NCBI RefSeq assembly: GCF_016019885.1
Contig: NZ_JAEANY010000002.1
Span: 62,001 to 126,000 of the forward strand
Direction of reading: 5' to 3'
Source: Aurantiacibacter sediminis
GTDB taxonomy: Bacteria > Pseudomonadota > Alphaproteobacteria > Sphingomonadales > Sphingomonadaceae
DNA: 64,000 bases
Position numbers and translations under genes: made by a program. Each line of letters begins with the position of its first letter. The first letter of the stretch is position 1. Of the stretch, positions 1 through 6,798 are shown piece after piece. The notes beneath the pieces were generated by a model, which was not told the DNA's origin, did not search any database, and saw nothing but the letters and a program-made list of their open reading frames with translations.

Positions 1-471
1 GCGCTGAGCCAGTGCGGCCCCGTGACCCATGTCGATGCGAGCAAGAAGTCCGTGGCGCAGGCGCGCGACAATGCGGCTCTGTCCGGCATGGAGGATCGCT
101 CGATCCGCTGGCTGATCGATGATGCAGCCAAGTTCACCGCGCGCGAAGTGCGACGTGAGCGGCGCTATGACGGGATAATCCTCGATCCGCCGAAATTCGG
201 TCGCGGGCCGAAGAATGAGACATGGCGGCTGGAAGACAGCTTGCCGGGGCTCATCGGCGACTGCCGCCAATTGCTCGATGCCGACAGTAGCTTCCTGTTC
301 CTCACCGTCTACGCCGTGCGGATGAGCGCGCTGTCGATCGGCGGCCTGCTGGCAGAGGCCTTTGCCGATTTGCCGGGCACTATCGAATGCGGAGAACTGG
401 CTGTCCGCGAAGAGGGGCAGGGCGGCAGGCTGCTGCCCACCGCCATTTTCGCCCGCTGGTCTAACGCATAG
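1..471 (+). CDS. Class I SAM-dependent methyltransferase, RlmI-like (C-terminal part)
   Basis: The reading frame is open from the first base, so the N-terminus lies outside the window; about 156 residues remain. The piece is the second half of a Rossmann-type methyltransferase. It shows the acidic strand-2 end (VDASKKSVAQAR), which normally contacts the SAM ribose, and the catalytic motif IV as ILDPPKFGRG. This spacing and the DPPKFGRG block resemble the RlmI/RlmK family of 23S rRNA methyltransferases, so an RNA base is the likely substrate; that is family inference. The gene converges on the DUF1499 gene and overlaps its 3' end by 11 bp. The missing N-terminus (a PUA domain in true RlmI) prevents an exact name. 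Confidence 0.75.
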   Translation, partial: ALSQCGPVTHVDASKKSVAQARDNAALSGMEDRSIRWLIDDAAKFTAREVRRERRYDGIILDPPKFGRGPKNETWRLEDSLPGLIGDCRQLLDADSSFLFLTVYAVRMSALSIGGLLAEAFADLPGTIECGELAVREEGQGGRLLPTAIFARWSNA

Positions 472-1321
472 GGACTTCTTCGAGGTCTGCGAGGAAGGCC
501 TCGATCCGTGCAGCATTGTAGCCGAGATCGCTGCCGCCCACGCGGCTGATGCTGCGCATATCGACACGAGTGGAACCGTCTGCAATCGGCGTCACTTCGA
601 CAACCACATCGTCAAAGAAGCGAATGAAGCCTGCCGTCGCTGTCGCTTCCAGCCGGCCCTCTTCGGGCGAATATTCAGCGATTTCCCAGCCGCGCTCTTC
701 GGCGAGCGCACGCGCATCGGCAATCACCAGTTCGGGTGGCTGGTCGATAATCACCGGCTCAAGATCGGGATAGCTTTCGCGGTGCGCTGACCGCCAAGCC
801 TCGATATCGCCTTCATACATCTCGAGATAATCGTCGCGCAGCGGCAGGGTCTGGAACTGCGGCGGATCGTCCACATCGGTGGTGATGTCATGCATCTCCG
901 GGTTGGACTGATATGGGGCAATGACTTGCAGGTAGTACACAGCAAGCATTGCGAGACTGATAATCAGCGCGAGCGGATTGCGCCAGCCAGCCCCACGCTT
1001 CCGCATCAAGCCTATAATGATACCGATGAGCGCAATCACAGCAATCCCTGCGAACGGGCGCATCATCATCATAAACCAAGAGAAGCCATCAAGCTTGCCA
1101 ATGATCCCATAACGCGCGAGCACCAGCGATCCCAGCGCGATGATGAGCATGATGAGAGCGCCGCCAAGTGAGAAGTTCCCGATAAGCCGGGTGATCTTCG
1201 ACTTGTCCTTCGTATTCGCCGTCGTCGCGTCCGAATTGGGCTCGGTCGGCTCTGGCGTCACCCCAACCGGCTTCACGCCGGGCGTCGCTGCCGGATCGTT
1301 TTTTGCGTCATCACTCATCAT
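461..1321 (-). CDS. DUF1499 family membrane protein
   Basis: A 286-residue protein with a disordered Pro/Thr/Asp-rich N-terminus (residues 1-40), three hydrophobic segments (about 50-69, 85-106 and 115-135) and a C-terminal soluble domain of DUF1499 type. That domain carries the family's VDDPPQFQTL opening and the ATATAGFIRFFDDVVVEV strand pair. The function of DUF1499 is unknown; many members are membrane-tethered proteins facing the periplasm. I chose the ATG at 1321 because a GGGGAAG Shine-Dalgarno-like run precedes it; a GTG 33 bases upstream is possible, and a second ATG follows immediately. The 3' end overlaps the convergent methyltransferase gene. Confidence 0.75.
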   Translation of the reverse strand: MMSDDAKNDPAATPGVKPVGVTPEPTEPNSDATTANTKDKSKITRLIGNFSLGGALIMLIIALGSLVLARYGIIGKLDGFSWFMMMMRPFAGIAVIALIGIIIGLMRKRGAGWRNPLALIISLAMLAVYYLQVIAPYQSNPEMHDITTDVDDPPQFQTLPLRDDYLEMYEGDIEAWRSAHRESYPDLEPVIIDQPPELVIADARALAEERGWEIAEYSPEEGRLEATATAGFIRFFDDVVVEVTPIADGSTRVDMRSISRVGGSDLGYNAARIEAFLADLEEVPMR

Positions 1322-1444
1322 TGCTTCCCCGTCTTTCTGGCTGTGCTTGGCCACAGCGCCCTTGTTTCGTCAACCGACAAGCGCAGGGCGCGGTTCCCTC
1401 TGTGCTTGCCAAGCGCGCGTTCTCCTGCGATTTCGCGAGCCATC

Positions 1445-1813
1445 ATGGCAGACAGTCTTTATCTTGAGCTCACCGATTTCGAGCATGACGTGCACACTGG
1501 GATCTATTCCGAAGAAACCGGCAAGCCGCAGCCACTGCGCTTCACCGTGCGCGCAAAGCTGAAAGAAAAACGTTTCTACGATCCGGAAACGCCTCTCGAA
1601 GAGAGCAAGAACTACATGGATCTGAAATTCGCCTGCTCCGAAGCGCTGGGAGATCGCCACTACAAGCTGATCGAAGCGGTAGCCGACCATGTGTGCGAGA
1701 CATTGTTCCTGCAGGATGGACGTGTCGAGCAGGTGCAGGTAAAGATCGTCAAGCTGGCGCTGTCCGAGCGCAATGAGCAAATCGGCATCACCCTGACGCG
1801 GGATCGGCCGTGA
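1445..1813 (+). CDS. folB: Dihydroneopterin aldolase
   Basis: A 122-residue FolB-type protein, the normal size for the family. It converts 7,8-dihydroneopterin to 6-hydroxymethyl-dihydropterin plus glycolaldehyde in folate synthesis, in the cytoplasm. The pattern LELTDFEHDVHTGIYSEE near the N-terminus, a central Tyr/Lys region and the C-terminal VKIVKLAL strand fit the T-fold family. The ATG at 1445 puts the family start in register; an upstream in-frame extension exists but has no family sequence. The next gene begins at a GTG overlapping this stop codon (GTGA), so the two are probably translationally coupled. Confidence 0.88.
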   Translation: MADSLYLELTDFEHDVHTGIYSEETGKPQPLRFTVRAKLKEKRFYDPETPLEESKNYMDLKFACSEALGDRHYKLIEAVADHVCETLFLQDGRVEQVQVKIVKLALSERNEQIGITLTRDRP

Positions 1814-2130
1814 GGGGCGGCCATTACGGGGCAGAAGGCCTCTCGTCCGATCCGCTGGAGGCGGCGGCTGAATTTCATGATCGCGTGCTGCCAGATATCC
1901 TTCAGATGCTGACAGAGCACGATGAAATTCAGCTGATGTTTGAGGCAGCAGATCACCGGCATCGCGAGTGGCAGAGCAGCGCCGTTGCGGCGCTCGCCAG
2001 AAAGGCTGCTCCGAAAAGGGTCAACGCCATTGTTGGTGGGACCGTGGAACAGATCAAGGCGACACAGGCTTATCTGCGCAAGGCGCCTGGCGTCACCGGA
2101 CAGATTTTCACCCTCGCCGCGAAACTTTAG
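1810..2130 (+). CDS. Truncated SDR-like (Rossmann fold remnant) protein next to folB
   Basis: A 106-residue protein starting at GTG and overlapping the folB stop by 4 nt. Its second half looks like the C-terminal third of a short-chain dehydrogenase: a helix with AVAALARKAAPKRVNAI, a dimerisation helix, then APGVTGQIF, the usual SDR ending. The N-terminal half lacks the TGxxxGIG cofactor motif and no YxxxK dyad is visible, so it should not be an active oxidoreductase. Some bacteria carry an SDR-type pteridine reductase (FolM) near folate genes, so descent from such a partner is plausible but unproven. It may act as a regulatory or structural partner of FolB; that is speculation. Confidence 0.6.
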   Translation: MRGGHYGAEGLSSDPLEAAAEFHDRVLPDILQMLTEHDEIQLMFEAADHRHREWQSSAVAALARKAAPKRVNAIVGGTVEQIKATQAYLRKAPGVTGQIFTLAAKL

Positions 2131-2172
2131 GCATGTCGCAGGCGAAGATTGATCTATACGTCTTCCAACGCC

Positions 2173-3186
2173 ATGATTGCCGATATGCCCTCCGCACCGC
2201 CCCTGATCGATAGCTTCGGCCGCCAGATCACCTATCTGCGCCTTTCGGTGACCGATCGCTGCGACCTGCGCTGCACCTATTGCATGCCGGAACGGATGCA
2301 ATTCCTGCCGAAGAGCGAGGTGCTGAGCCTCGAGGAGTTGCAAAGGCTTGCGCTGGCTTTCATTTCGCGAGGCGTCAGCAAGATACGCCTGACCGGAGGC
2401 GAGCCGCTGGTGCGGCGCGATATGATGGACCTCGTGCGGGCGCTTGGTCGCGAGATCGGCAACGGGCTGGAAGAGCTCACTCTGACTACGAATGGCACCC
2501 AGCTTGCGCAGCATGCCGAAGCACTGGCGGCCGCCGGGGTGAAGCGCGTCAATGTCAGCCTCGACACGCGCGATCCGGCCTTGTTCGCTCGGCTCACGCG
2601 GCGGGATCAGCTTGCTGCCGTTCTCGAAGGTATCGCGGCTGCAAGAGCGGCAGGGCTGCACGTCAAGATCAATACTGTGGCGCTGAGGGGTTCGAACGAG
2701 GCGGAGATACCCGATCTTATGCAATGGGCGCATTCCCACGGCCACGACATGACTCTGATCGAGGTGATGCCGCTCGGTGAAGTCGAGGAGCAGCGCGCCG
2801 ATCATTACCTTCCGCTGACCGCCGTGCGCGACAGGCTGGAGGATCGCTTCACGCTGATCCCGTTGGCGCAGCGCACAGGCGGGCCTGCGCGCTATGTCCG
2901 GGTGGAGGAGACCGGCGGCACACTCGGCTTTATCACCCCGCTCACGCAGAATTTCTGCGCCGGCTGCAACCGGGTGCGGGTGACGGCAACCGGGCAGCTC
3001 TATGCATGCCTGGGAGAAACGGAGAAAGTTGATCTGCGCGCAGCATTGAGATCGCAAGCGCCTGAGGAGCAGCTTGCCGTGGCTCTCGACGAAGCGATGC
3101 ATATCAAGCCGGAGCGCCACCACTTTCAAATTGCCGAAGGCAGCGGGCCTGCGCTCGAACGGCACATGTCGATGACGGGGGGCTGA
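2173..3186 (+). CDS. moaA: GTP 3',8-cyclase (molybdenum cofactor synthesis)
   Basis: A radical-SAM enzyme of about 337 residues that turns GTP into 3',8-cyclo-GTP, the first step of molybdopterin synthesis. The radical-SAM cluster motif is CDLRCTYC near the N-terminus, the SAM-binding GGE follows (RLTGGEPLVRRD), and the second, substrate-binding cluster motif appears as CAGCNRVRVTATGQLYAC. The protein ends in the Gly-Gly tail required for activity (SMTGG). The start is uncertain: ATG at 2173 is used here, ATG at 2185 and TTG at 2149 are alternatives, and none has a strong Shine-Dalgarno. It overlaps moaD by one base. Confidence 0.93.
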   Translation: MIADMPSAPPLIDSFGRQITYLRLSVTDRCDLRCTYCMPERMQFLPKSEVLSLEELQRLALAFISRGVSKIRLTGGEPLVRRDMMDLVRALGREIGNGLEELTLTTNGTQLAQHAEALAAAGVKRVNVSLDTRDPALFARLTRRDQLAAVLEGIAAARAAGLHVKINTVALRGSNEAEIPDLMQWAHSHGHDMTLIEVMPLGEVEEQRADHYLPLTAVRDRLEDRFTLIPLAQRTGGPARYVRVEETGGTLGFITPLTQNFCAGCNRVRVTATGQLYACLGETEKVDLRAALRSQAPEEQLAVALDEAMHIKPERHHFQIAEGSGPALERHMSMTGG

Positions 3187-3428
3187 TGTCAATCACAGTG
3201 GTCTTTCTCGGCAAGCTGGCCGATGTCGCGGGGGAACCCTCGCGCGAACTGCAGGCGCCGATTGACTGGGCACAGCTTATTTCCATGCTTGAACCCGGTC
3301 TGATGGCGGCTATCGCAGACGACACCGTGCGCGTCGCAGTCGACGGCGAACTTCTGCCTGACAAGACAGCGCTTTCAGCCAGCGATGGCGCGGAGGTCGC
3401 GTTGCTGCCCCCTGTCAGCGGTGGTTGA
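3186..3428 (+). CDS. moaD: Molybdopterin synthase sulfur carrier subunit
   Basis: An 80-residue ubiquitin-like protein ending in the diagnostic Gly-Gly (LLPPVSGG), whose C-terminal carboxylate is thiocarboxylated and donates sulfur to precursor Z in the MoaD-MoaE synthase. Length and the VVFLGKLADVAG opening are typical. Its ATG overlaps the moaA stop (TGATG), which argues for translational coupling, and moaE starts one base after its stop codon. I see no MoaB, MoaC or MoaF homologue in the window, so the rest of the pathway must be encoded elsewhere. Confidence 0.92.
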   Translation: MSITVVFLGKLADVAGEPSRELQAPIDWAQLISMLEPGLMAAIADDTVRVAVDGELLPDKTALSASDGAEVALLPPVSGG

Positions 3429-3429
3429 A

Positions 3430-3894
3430 ATGAGCAGCGACATTCGCGTGCTCGACACCGGGTTTTCGCCAGGAAAGGCCCTTGGCCTGTTCGCGAAAGC
3501 GCATCCAGAATCGGGTGCCATCGCCAGCTTCGTCGGCAAAGTGCGGCCCGATGGGAATGTGAAAGTGCTGCAAATCCAGCATTACGCGCCGCTAACCTTG
3601 CCGGGAATGGAAGCGCTGGCTGAGCAGGCGCACGCGCGCTGGCCGCTGGACGGGCTGCTAATGCATCATCGGATTGGGAGCATGCGGCCGGGCGCGCCAA
3701 TCGTGCTGGTCGCTGCGGCATCGCATCACCGGCGCGCGGCGTTCGAAGCGGTCGATTTCTGCATGGACCATCTGAAGTCCGAAAGCTGGTTCTGGAAGCG
3801 CGAGAGGCGCGCGGACGGCTGGCACTGGATCGAGCCGCGCGATGAGGATCGCCGCGATCTTTCCCGGTGGAACACAAAAGCTTCGCAAACTTGA
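3430..3894 (+). CDS. moaE: Molybdopterin synthase catalytic subunit
   Basis: A 154-residue MoaE, the large subunit that transfers sulfur from MoaD thiocarboxylate to make molybdopterin. Supporting sequence includes GAIASFVGKVRPDG at the N-terminal side, the VLVAAASHHRRAAFEA strand-helix and the lysine-containing active-site stretch DHLKSESWFWKRE. In most homologues this stretch has a proline before W-K-x-E; here Ser-Trp-Phe replaces it, a mild variation. The ATG at 3430 immediately follows the moaD stop and is preferred over an upstream in-frame start inside moaD. The stop codon lies within an FNR/FixK-type palindrome at 3891-3904. Confidence 0.92.
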   Translation: MSSDIRVLDTGFSPGKALGLFAKAHPESGAIASFVGKVRPDGNVKVLQIQHYAPLTLPGMEALAEQAHARWPLDGLLMHHRIGSMRPGAPIVLVAAASHHRRAAFEAVDFCMDHLKSESWFWKRERRADGWHWIEPRDEDRRDLSRWNTKASQT

Positions 3895-3904
3895 TCGAGA
3901 TCAA
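3891..3904. promoter_or_regulatory. FNR/FixK/Anr-type binding site
   Basis: The palindrome TTGAT-CGAG-ATCAA matches the FNR/FixK consensus TTGAT-N4-ATCAA with all ten specified bases. It overlaps the moaE stop codon, and its centre lies about 60 bp before the ATG of the membrane-protein gene at 3958. A class II arrangement would place transcription start near 3939, leaving a short leader. No strong -10 hexamer is obvious. Chance occurrence is possible, but the position fits an operator. Confidence 0.55.
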
Positions 3905-3957
3905 GGTTCGCCGCGGCGAATCGGTGCATTGCTCACTCATCAGGAAGGAGCATCACC

Positions 3958-4389
3958 ATGGCAGAACAGTTTACACGCGAGCAGATTGCGCAGGCAGCCA
4001 CCATTCACGAGCTGCCGCCAGTCACAATCACCAACCCTCCCGTTGATCGCACATTCGGACTTCCGACCGGGCTATATGCCGCGACGGTCGGGCTTTTTCT
4101 CGCATATATCGCCGTGATGGGTGTCGGATTCGCCCACCCAGAAATGGCGATCCCAGTGGTGATTTTCGCCCTGTTTGTGATCGCCGGCTTCGGTGTTCCC
4201 GCCATCTGGACGCGGCTCAATCCGCAAACCCAGAGCAAGGCGCTGACCTGGGCCCGTTTCCGGCAGGAGGGGATCATGACGGCATATGGGCGCACCACCG
4301 GGCGTGATGCGACGGTGCAGGTTCTGATCCTGCCGGTGCTGATCTTCCTGTGGGGAGTGATTACGGTGACCATCGCCGCGCTGGTCTGA
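3958..4389 (+). CDS. Small membrane protein of unknown function, possibly FNR-regulated
   Basis: I do not recognise a named family. The 143-residue product has a polar N-terminus (residues 1-35), two adjacent hydrophobic segments (about 38-58 and 62-82), a basic linker with RLNPQTQSKALTWARFRQ, and a third hydrophobic segment at the C-terminus (about 120-142). A very good Shine-Dalgarno (AGGAAGGAG) precedes the ATG. A perfect FNR/FixK-type site lies about 55 bp upstream and a strong intrinsic terminator follows, so this looks like a monocistronic unit that could respond to oxygen limitation. The role in the inner membrane is unknown. Confidence 0.7.
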   Translation: MAEQFTREQIAQAATIHELPPVTITNPPVDRTFGLPTGLYAATVGLFLAYIAVMGVGFAHPEMAIPVVIFALFVIAGFGVPAIWTRLNPQTQSKALTWARFRQEGIMTAYGRTTGRDATVQVLILPVLIFLWGVITVTIAALV

Positions 4390-4431
4390 CAGCCAAAGCG
4401 ACCCGCCTTGTCAGGCCGTCACTCTCCAAAG

Positions 4432-4470
4432 CGCGCGGAGCCGATATTCTCGGTTCCGCGCGTTTCTTGT
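4432..4470 (+). terminator. Intrinsic terminator after the 3958-4389 gene
   Basis: A 13-bp stem (4432-4444 with 4450-4462, one G-T wobble) encloses a TATTC loop and is followed by TTTCTTGT. It lies between two convergent genes and serves the plus-strand gene ending at 4389. Confidence 0.75.
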
Positions 4471-4476
4471 GTCGGC

Positions 4477-4989
4477 CTAAAGCGCCTGAATTAGTTCAGC
4501 GATGATCTGGTGCTGTTGCTCGAGCAACTCGGCAGCTTCCTCATACGGACCTTCGACAGCTGCGATCGCTTCGCCTTCGGTCGAAATCTCTGCGTAAATG
4601 CGCACCAGATCGGCCATGGCGATCATGCCTTCATTGTTGCGCGTCTGCAGTCCGGCGAGCGCGACCTGCGCATTGGACCAGGCATCGCTTCCGACAGAGG
4701 CATTGCGGCCAGCAGCGATCTGGCTGCGGACGGAAGGCAGTTCTTCCATGAAGCGCGCATTTGCGCTGCGCACGGTGCCGATAAGTGAATTGACCGATTC
4801 GATTGTCGCGGGGGCAGGCGGTGCAGGCACATAGGGTTCCGATTCCGCCGGCAGCATGGTCCCGGTTGCCAATTCGCCATCCCGCAGGGCGAGCGACGGA
4901 TAATCCTCACTCGCACTGGCGCATGCCGCAAGCAGTGGCAGCGCGACCAGTGGCGCGGCTCTGAGAAGGCGAAAGCGTGCTTGCATCAT
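4477..4989 (-). CDS. Putative lipoprotein of unknown function
   Basis: A 170-residue protein with a lipoprotein signal peptide: basic start (MMQARFRLLRAA), hydrophobic core and lipobox LLAAC, giving a lipidated Cys near residue 23. The mature part is predicted mostly helical and rich in Ala and Glu, with a Pro-rich linker (YVPAPPAPATIES) before the helical domain. No catalytic motif is visible. Two consecutive ATGs sit at the start; the first is used, with GGGAA just upstream. It is divergent from rplU across a 233-bp intergenic region and convergent with the membrane-protein gene at 3958. Confidence 0.65.
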   Translation of the reverse strand: MMQARFRLLRAAPLVALPLLAACASASEDYPSLALRDGELATGTMLPAESEPYVPAPPAPATIESVNSLIGTVRSANARFMEELPSVRSQIAAGRNASVGSDAWSNAQVALAGLQTRNNEGMIAMADLVRIYAEISTEGEAIAAVEGPYEEAAELLEQQHQIIAELIQAL

Positions 4990-5088
4990 TTCCCGATGGC
5001 CCTACATCGGACCCGCAACGCTTTCCAGCACCCAATTCGCACATGTGTGAAAGGGCAAAGAAAGCACGCGCGAAAGTCGACTGTGTGG

Positions 5089-5117
5089 TTGACAGGCACA
5101 AGAGCTTGGCCTAACGG
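5089..5117 (+). promoter_or_regulatory. Candidate sigma70-type promoter for rplU-rpmA
   Basis: A perfect -35 hexamer TTGACA (5089-5094) is followed after 17 bp by TAACGG, a weak match to a -10 box. It is the best promoter-like element in the rplU upstream region and would start transcription near 5124, just before the hairpin at 5131. Confidence 0.35.
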
Positions 5118-5130
5118 CAGCGCTCTTTCC

Positions 5131-5156
5131 GGTGCCCCTTTGGGCGCCCTTTTTTG
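5131..5156 (+). terminator. Terminator-like hairpin in the rplU leader (possible attenuator)
   Basis: GGTGCCC (5131-5137) pairs with GGGCGCC (5142-5148) around a CTTT loop and is followed by six T (5150-5155). It has intrinsic-terminator form on the plus strand, yet no plus-strand gene lies between here and the divergent lipoprotein gene. It therefore precedes rplU rather than ending an upstream gene, which suggests leader attenuation of the ribosomal-protein operon or a very short RNA. Confidence 0.5.
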
Positions 5157-5222
5157 TTGTTGTTATTTGGCGGCGCTTCAGCGGCCTTGTGGCGAGAACA
5201 CCAGATAAACGGATTTAGCACC

Positions 5223-5735
5223 ATGTTCGCAGTAGTGCGCACGGGCGGCAAGCAGTATCGCGTCGCCGAAGGAGACAAGATCGCAGTTGAGAAGCTGGCT
5301 GGTGAAGCTGGCGATTCGATCACGCTGGACGATGTCCTGCTGGCCGGCGAAGGCGCCGACCTGGCAGACGCTTCCAAGGTGACGGTTTCGGCTGAAGTTA
5401 TCGCTCAGGCGAAGGCCGAGAAGGTGACGGTCTTCAAGAAGCGTCGTCGTCACAACTATCGCCGCAAGAACGGCCATCGCCAGCAGATGACCCTGCTGCG
5501 CATCACCGCCGTAGGCGATAGCAAGAAGGCTCCTGCAAAGAAGGCCGCTGCCAAGAAGGACGAAGCTCCGAAGAAGGAAGAAGCCAAGAAGGCTGCTCCC
5601 AAGAAGGAAGCTGCGAAAAAGGCACCTGCAAAGAAGGCTGCACCGAAGAAGGAAGCAGCCGAAAAGAAACCCGCCGCAAAGAAGGCCGCGCCGAAGAAGG
5701 CTGCAGCCACCAAGAAATCGGCAGACAAGAAGTAA
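5223..5735 (+). CDS. rplU: 50S ribosomal protein L21 with long Lys/Ala-rich tail
   Basis: Residues 1-100 are a complete bacterial L21 ([14 protein letters not shown] opening, [19 protein letters not shown]-binding loop, LLRITAV ending). L21 binds 23S rRNA domain I in the large subunit. The usual protein is about 103 residues; this one has 170. Residues 101-170 are a low-complexity tail of KKA, KKE and APKK units resembling histone H1-type tails, likely disordered and strongly basic. The ATG at 5223 fits the family start. The gene is followed after 33 bp by rpmA, the usual rplU-rpmA operon. Confidence 0.95.
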   Translation: MFAVVRTGGKQYRVAEGDKIAVEKLAGEAGDSITLDDVLLAGEGADLADASKVTVSAEVIAQAKAEKVTVFKKRRRHNYRRKNGHRQQMTLLRITAVGDSKKAPAKKAAAKKDEAPKKEEAKKAAPKKEAAKKAPAKKAAPKKEAAEKKPAAKKAAPKKAAATKKSADKK

Positions 5736-5768
5736 GACCGCTTAGGCGGACCCACGGAGTAAGACACA

Positions 5769-6038
5769 ATGGCACATAAAAAAGCAGGCGGTTCATCGCG
5801 TAACGGTCGCGACTCAGCCGGTCGTCGCCTTGGTGTGAAGAAGTTCGGCAGCCAGGAAGTGGTTCCGGGCAACATTATCGTGCGCCAGCGCGGTACGAAG
5901 TTCTACCCGGGCTCCAATGTCGGCATGGGCAAGGACCACACGCTGTTCGCGCTCGAAGCGGGCCGCGTCCGTTTCCACGATGGCAAGCTCGGCCGCAAAT
6001 ACGTCTCGGTCGACGCCATGGCGGAAGCCGCCGAATAA
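5769..6038 (+). CDS. rpmA: 50S ribosomal protein L27
   Basis: An 89-residue L27 with the canonical N-terminus [18 protein letters not shown], which reaches toward the peptidyl-transferase centre, and the core [20 protein letters not shown]. No N-terminal extension of the kind processed in Firmicutes is present. It is the second gene of the rplU operon, with a GGAG Shine-Dalgarno about 10 bases upstream, and a strong terminator follows at 6111-6141. Confidence 0.97.
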   Translation: MAHKKAGGSSRNGRDSAGRRLGVKKFGSQEVVPGNIIVRQRGTKFYPGSNVGMGKDHTLFALEAGRVRFHDGKLGRKYVSVDAMAEAAE

Positions 6039-6110
6039 CCGGATGATCCGATAAGGGGCTCATCCACCGGGATGGCCCCTTTCGGAGCTGAAAAGTTTCC
6101 GAAAAGCAGG

Positions 6111-6141
6111 AAGGAGATGGGGCCGCCCCGTCTCCTTTTTT
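6111..6141 (+). terminator. Intrinsic terminator of the rplU-rpmA operon
   Basis: AAGGAGA (6111-6117) pairs with TCTCCTT (6131-6137), with an inner GGGG/CCCC stem, followed by a T tract to 6141. A second, weaker hairpin (AAGGGGC with GCCCCTT) lies just upstream around 6053-6082. Confidence 0.85.
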
Positions 6142-6242
6142 GATTCTCCTTCCCTCACGCGGGAATTTCTTTGCGGAAAGTCCCGAATTTGAAACACCGG
6201 CGGCCCAATGGAGGCGGGCACCCGGCTTGCGGGAGAATTCAA

Positions 6243-6794
6243 ATGTTCATGCGTACCCAGCGGCTGTTCTTGCGGCCTGTGTTCCTTGAAGACTGGCGCG
6301 GCATTTATCGCGGCATTGCGGATGAAACTATCGTCCGTAATCTCGCCCGCGCTCCGTGGCCCTATACCGAAGATGACGCGCGCCAGTTCTGCGCGACGGC
6401 TGCGCAAGGCGAAGGCCACCGATTTGTCATCACTCTTCCGCAGGCGGTCGGCGCGCCGATTATCGGTATGATCGGGTTCGAACAGCTCGACTCAGTCGGT
6501 GAAGAAGTCGGCTATTGGATCGGGCGTGACTGGCAGGGCCGGGGCTACGCGACCGAGGCGCTGCATGGCGTTGTCGAGATTGCGGATGCCATCGGCATCG
6601 ACACGATCGAAGCGCGCCATTTCCTCGATAATCCGGCAAGTGGATGCGTGCTGCGCAAGGCGGGCTTTGCCGACACGGGTGAAATCACCGCAACCCGCAG
6701 TCTTGGCCGTGGGGACGAACAGGTTCTCAGTCGTCGCTACGTGAAGAATTTGCGTGTGACCGCTGCTGTCAGCGAACGCCCCGCTGCTGCCTGA
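6243..6794 (+). CDS. GNAT family N-acetyltransferase (RimJ/RimL type)
   Basis: A 183-residue acetyl-CoA-dependent acetyltransferase. It has the RimJ/RimL-like opening MRTQRLFLRPVFLEDW, the strand IGMIGFEQLD, then GYWIGRDWQGRGYATEAL, where the Q-x-x-G-x-A motif A binds the pyrophosphate of acetyl-CoA, and the conserved FLDNPASGCVLRKAGF segment. Such enzymes acetylate protein N-termini, polyamines or antibiotics; the substrate cannot be told here. The ATG at 6243 has a GGGAGA ribosome-binding site and is preferred over upstream in-frame starts in the leader; the ATG two codons later is an alternative. It stands alone downstream of the rpmA terminator and is convergent with the next gene. Confidence 0.85.
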   Translation: MFMRTQRLFLRPVFLEDWRGIYRGIADETIVRNLARAPWPYTEDDARQFCATAAQGEGHRFVITLPQAVGAPIIGMIGFEQLDSVGEEVGYWIGRDWQGRGYATEALHGVVEIADAIGIDTIEARHFLDNPASGCVLRKAGFADTGEITATRSLGRGDEQVLSRRYVKNLRVTAAVSERPAAA

Positions 6795-6798
6795 GCAA

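Noticed and set aside
1660-3192. A minus-strand open frame of 510 codons
   Set aside because: It lies antisense to folB, its SDR-like neighbour and moaA, all of which are clear genes; it has no recognisable domain.
5101-5148. tRNA-like sequence upstream of rplU
   Set aside because: The segment resembles a tRNA D arm by eye, but no acceptor stem, anticodon arm or T arm can be formed around it; it is better explained as leader hairpins.
5520-5735. Tandem repeat locus or CRISPR-like array in rplU
   Set aside because: The AAGAAGG-type repetition is codon-level Lys/Ala repetition within the L21 tail, in frame and without fixed repeat length or spacers.
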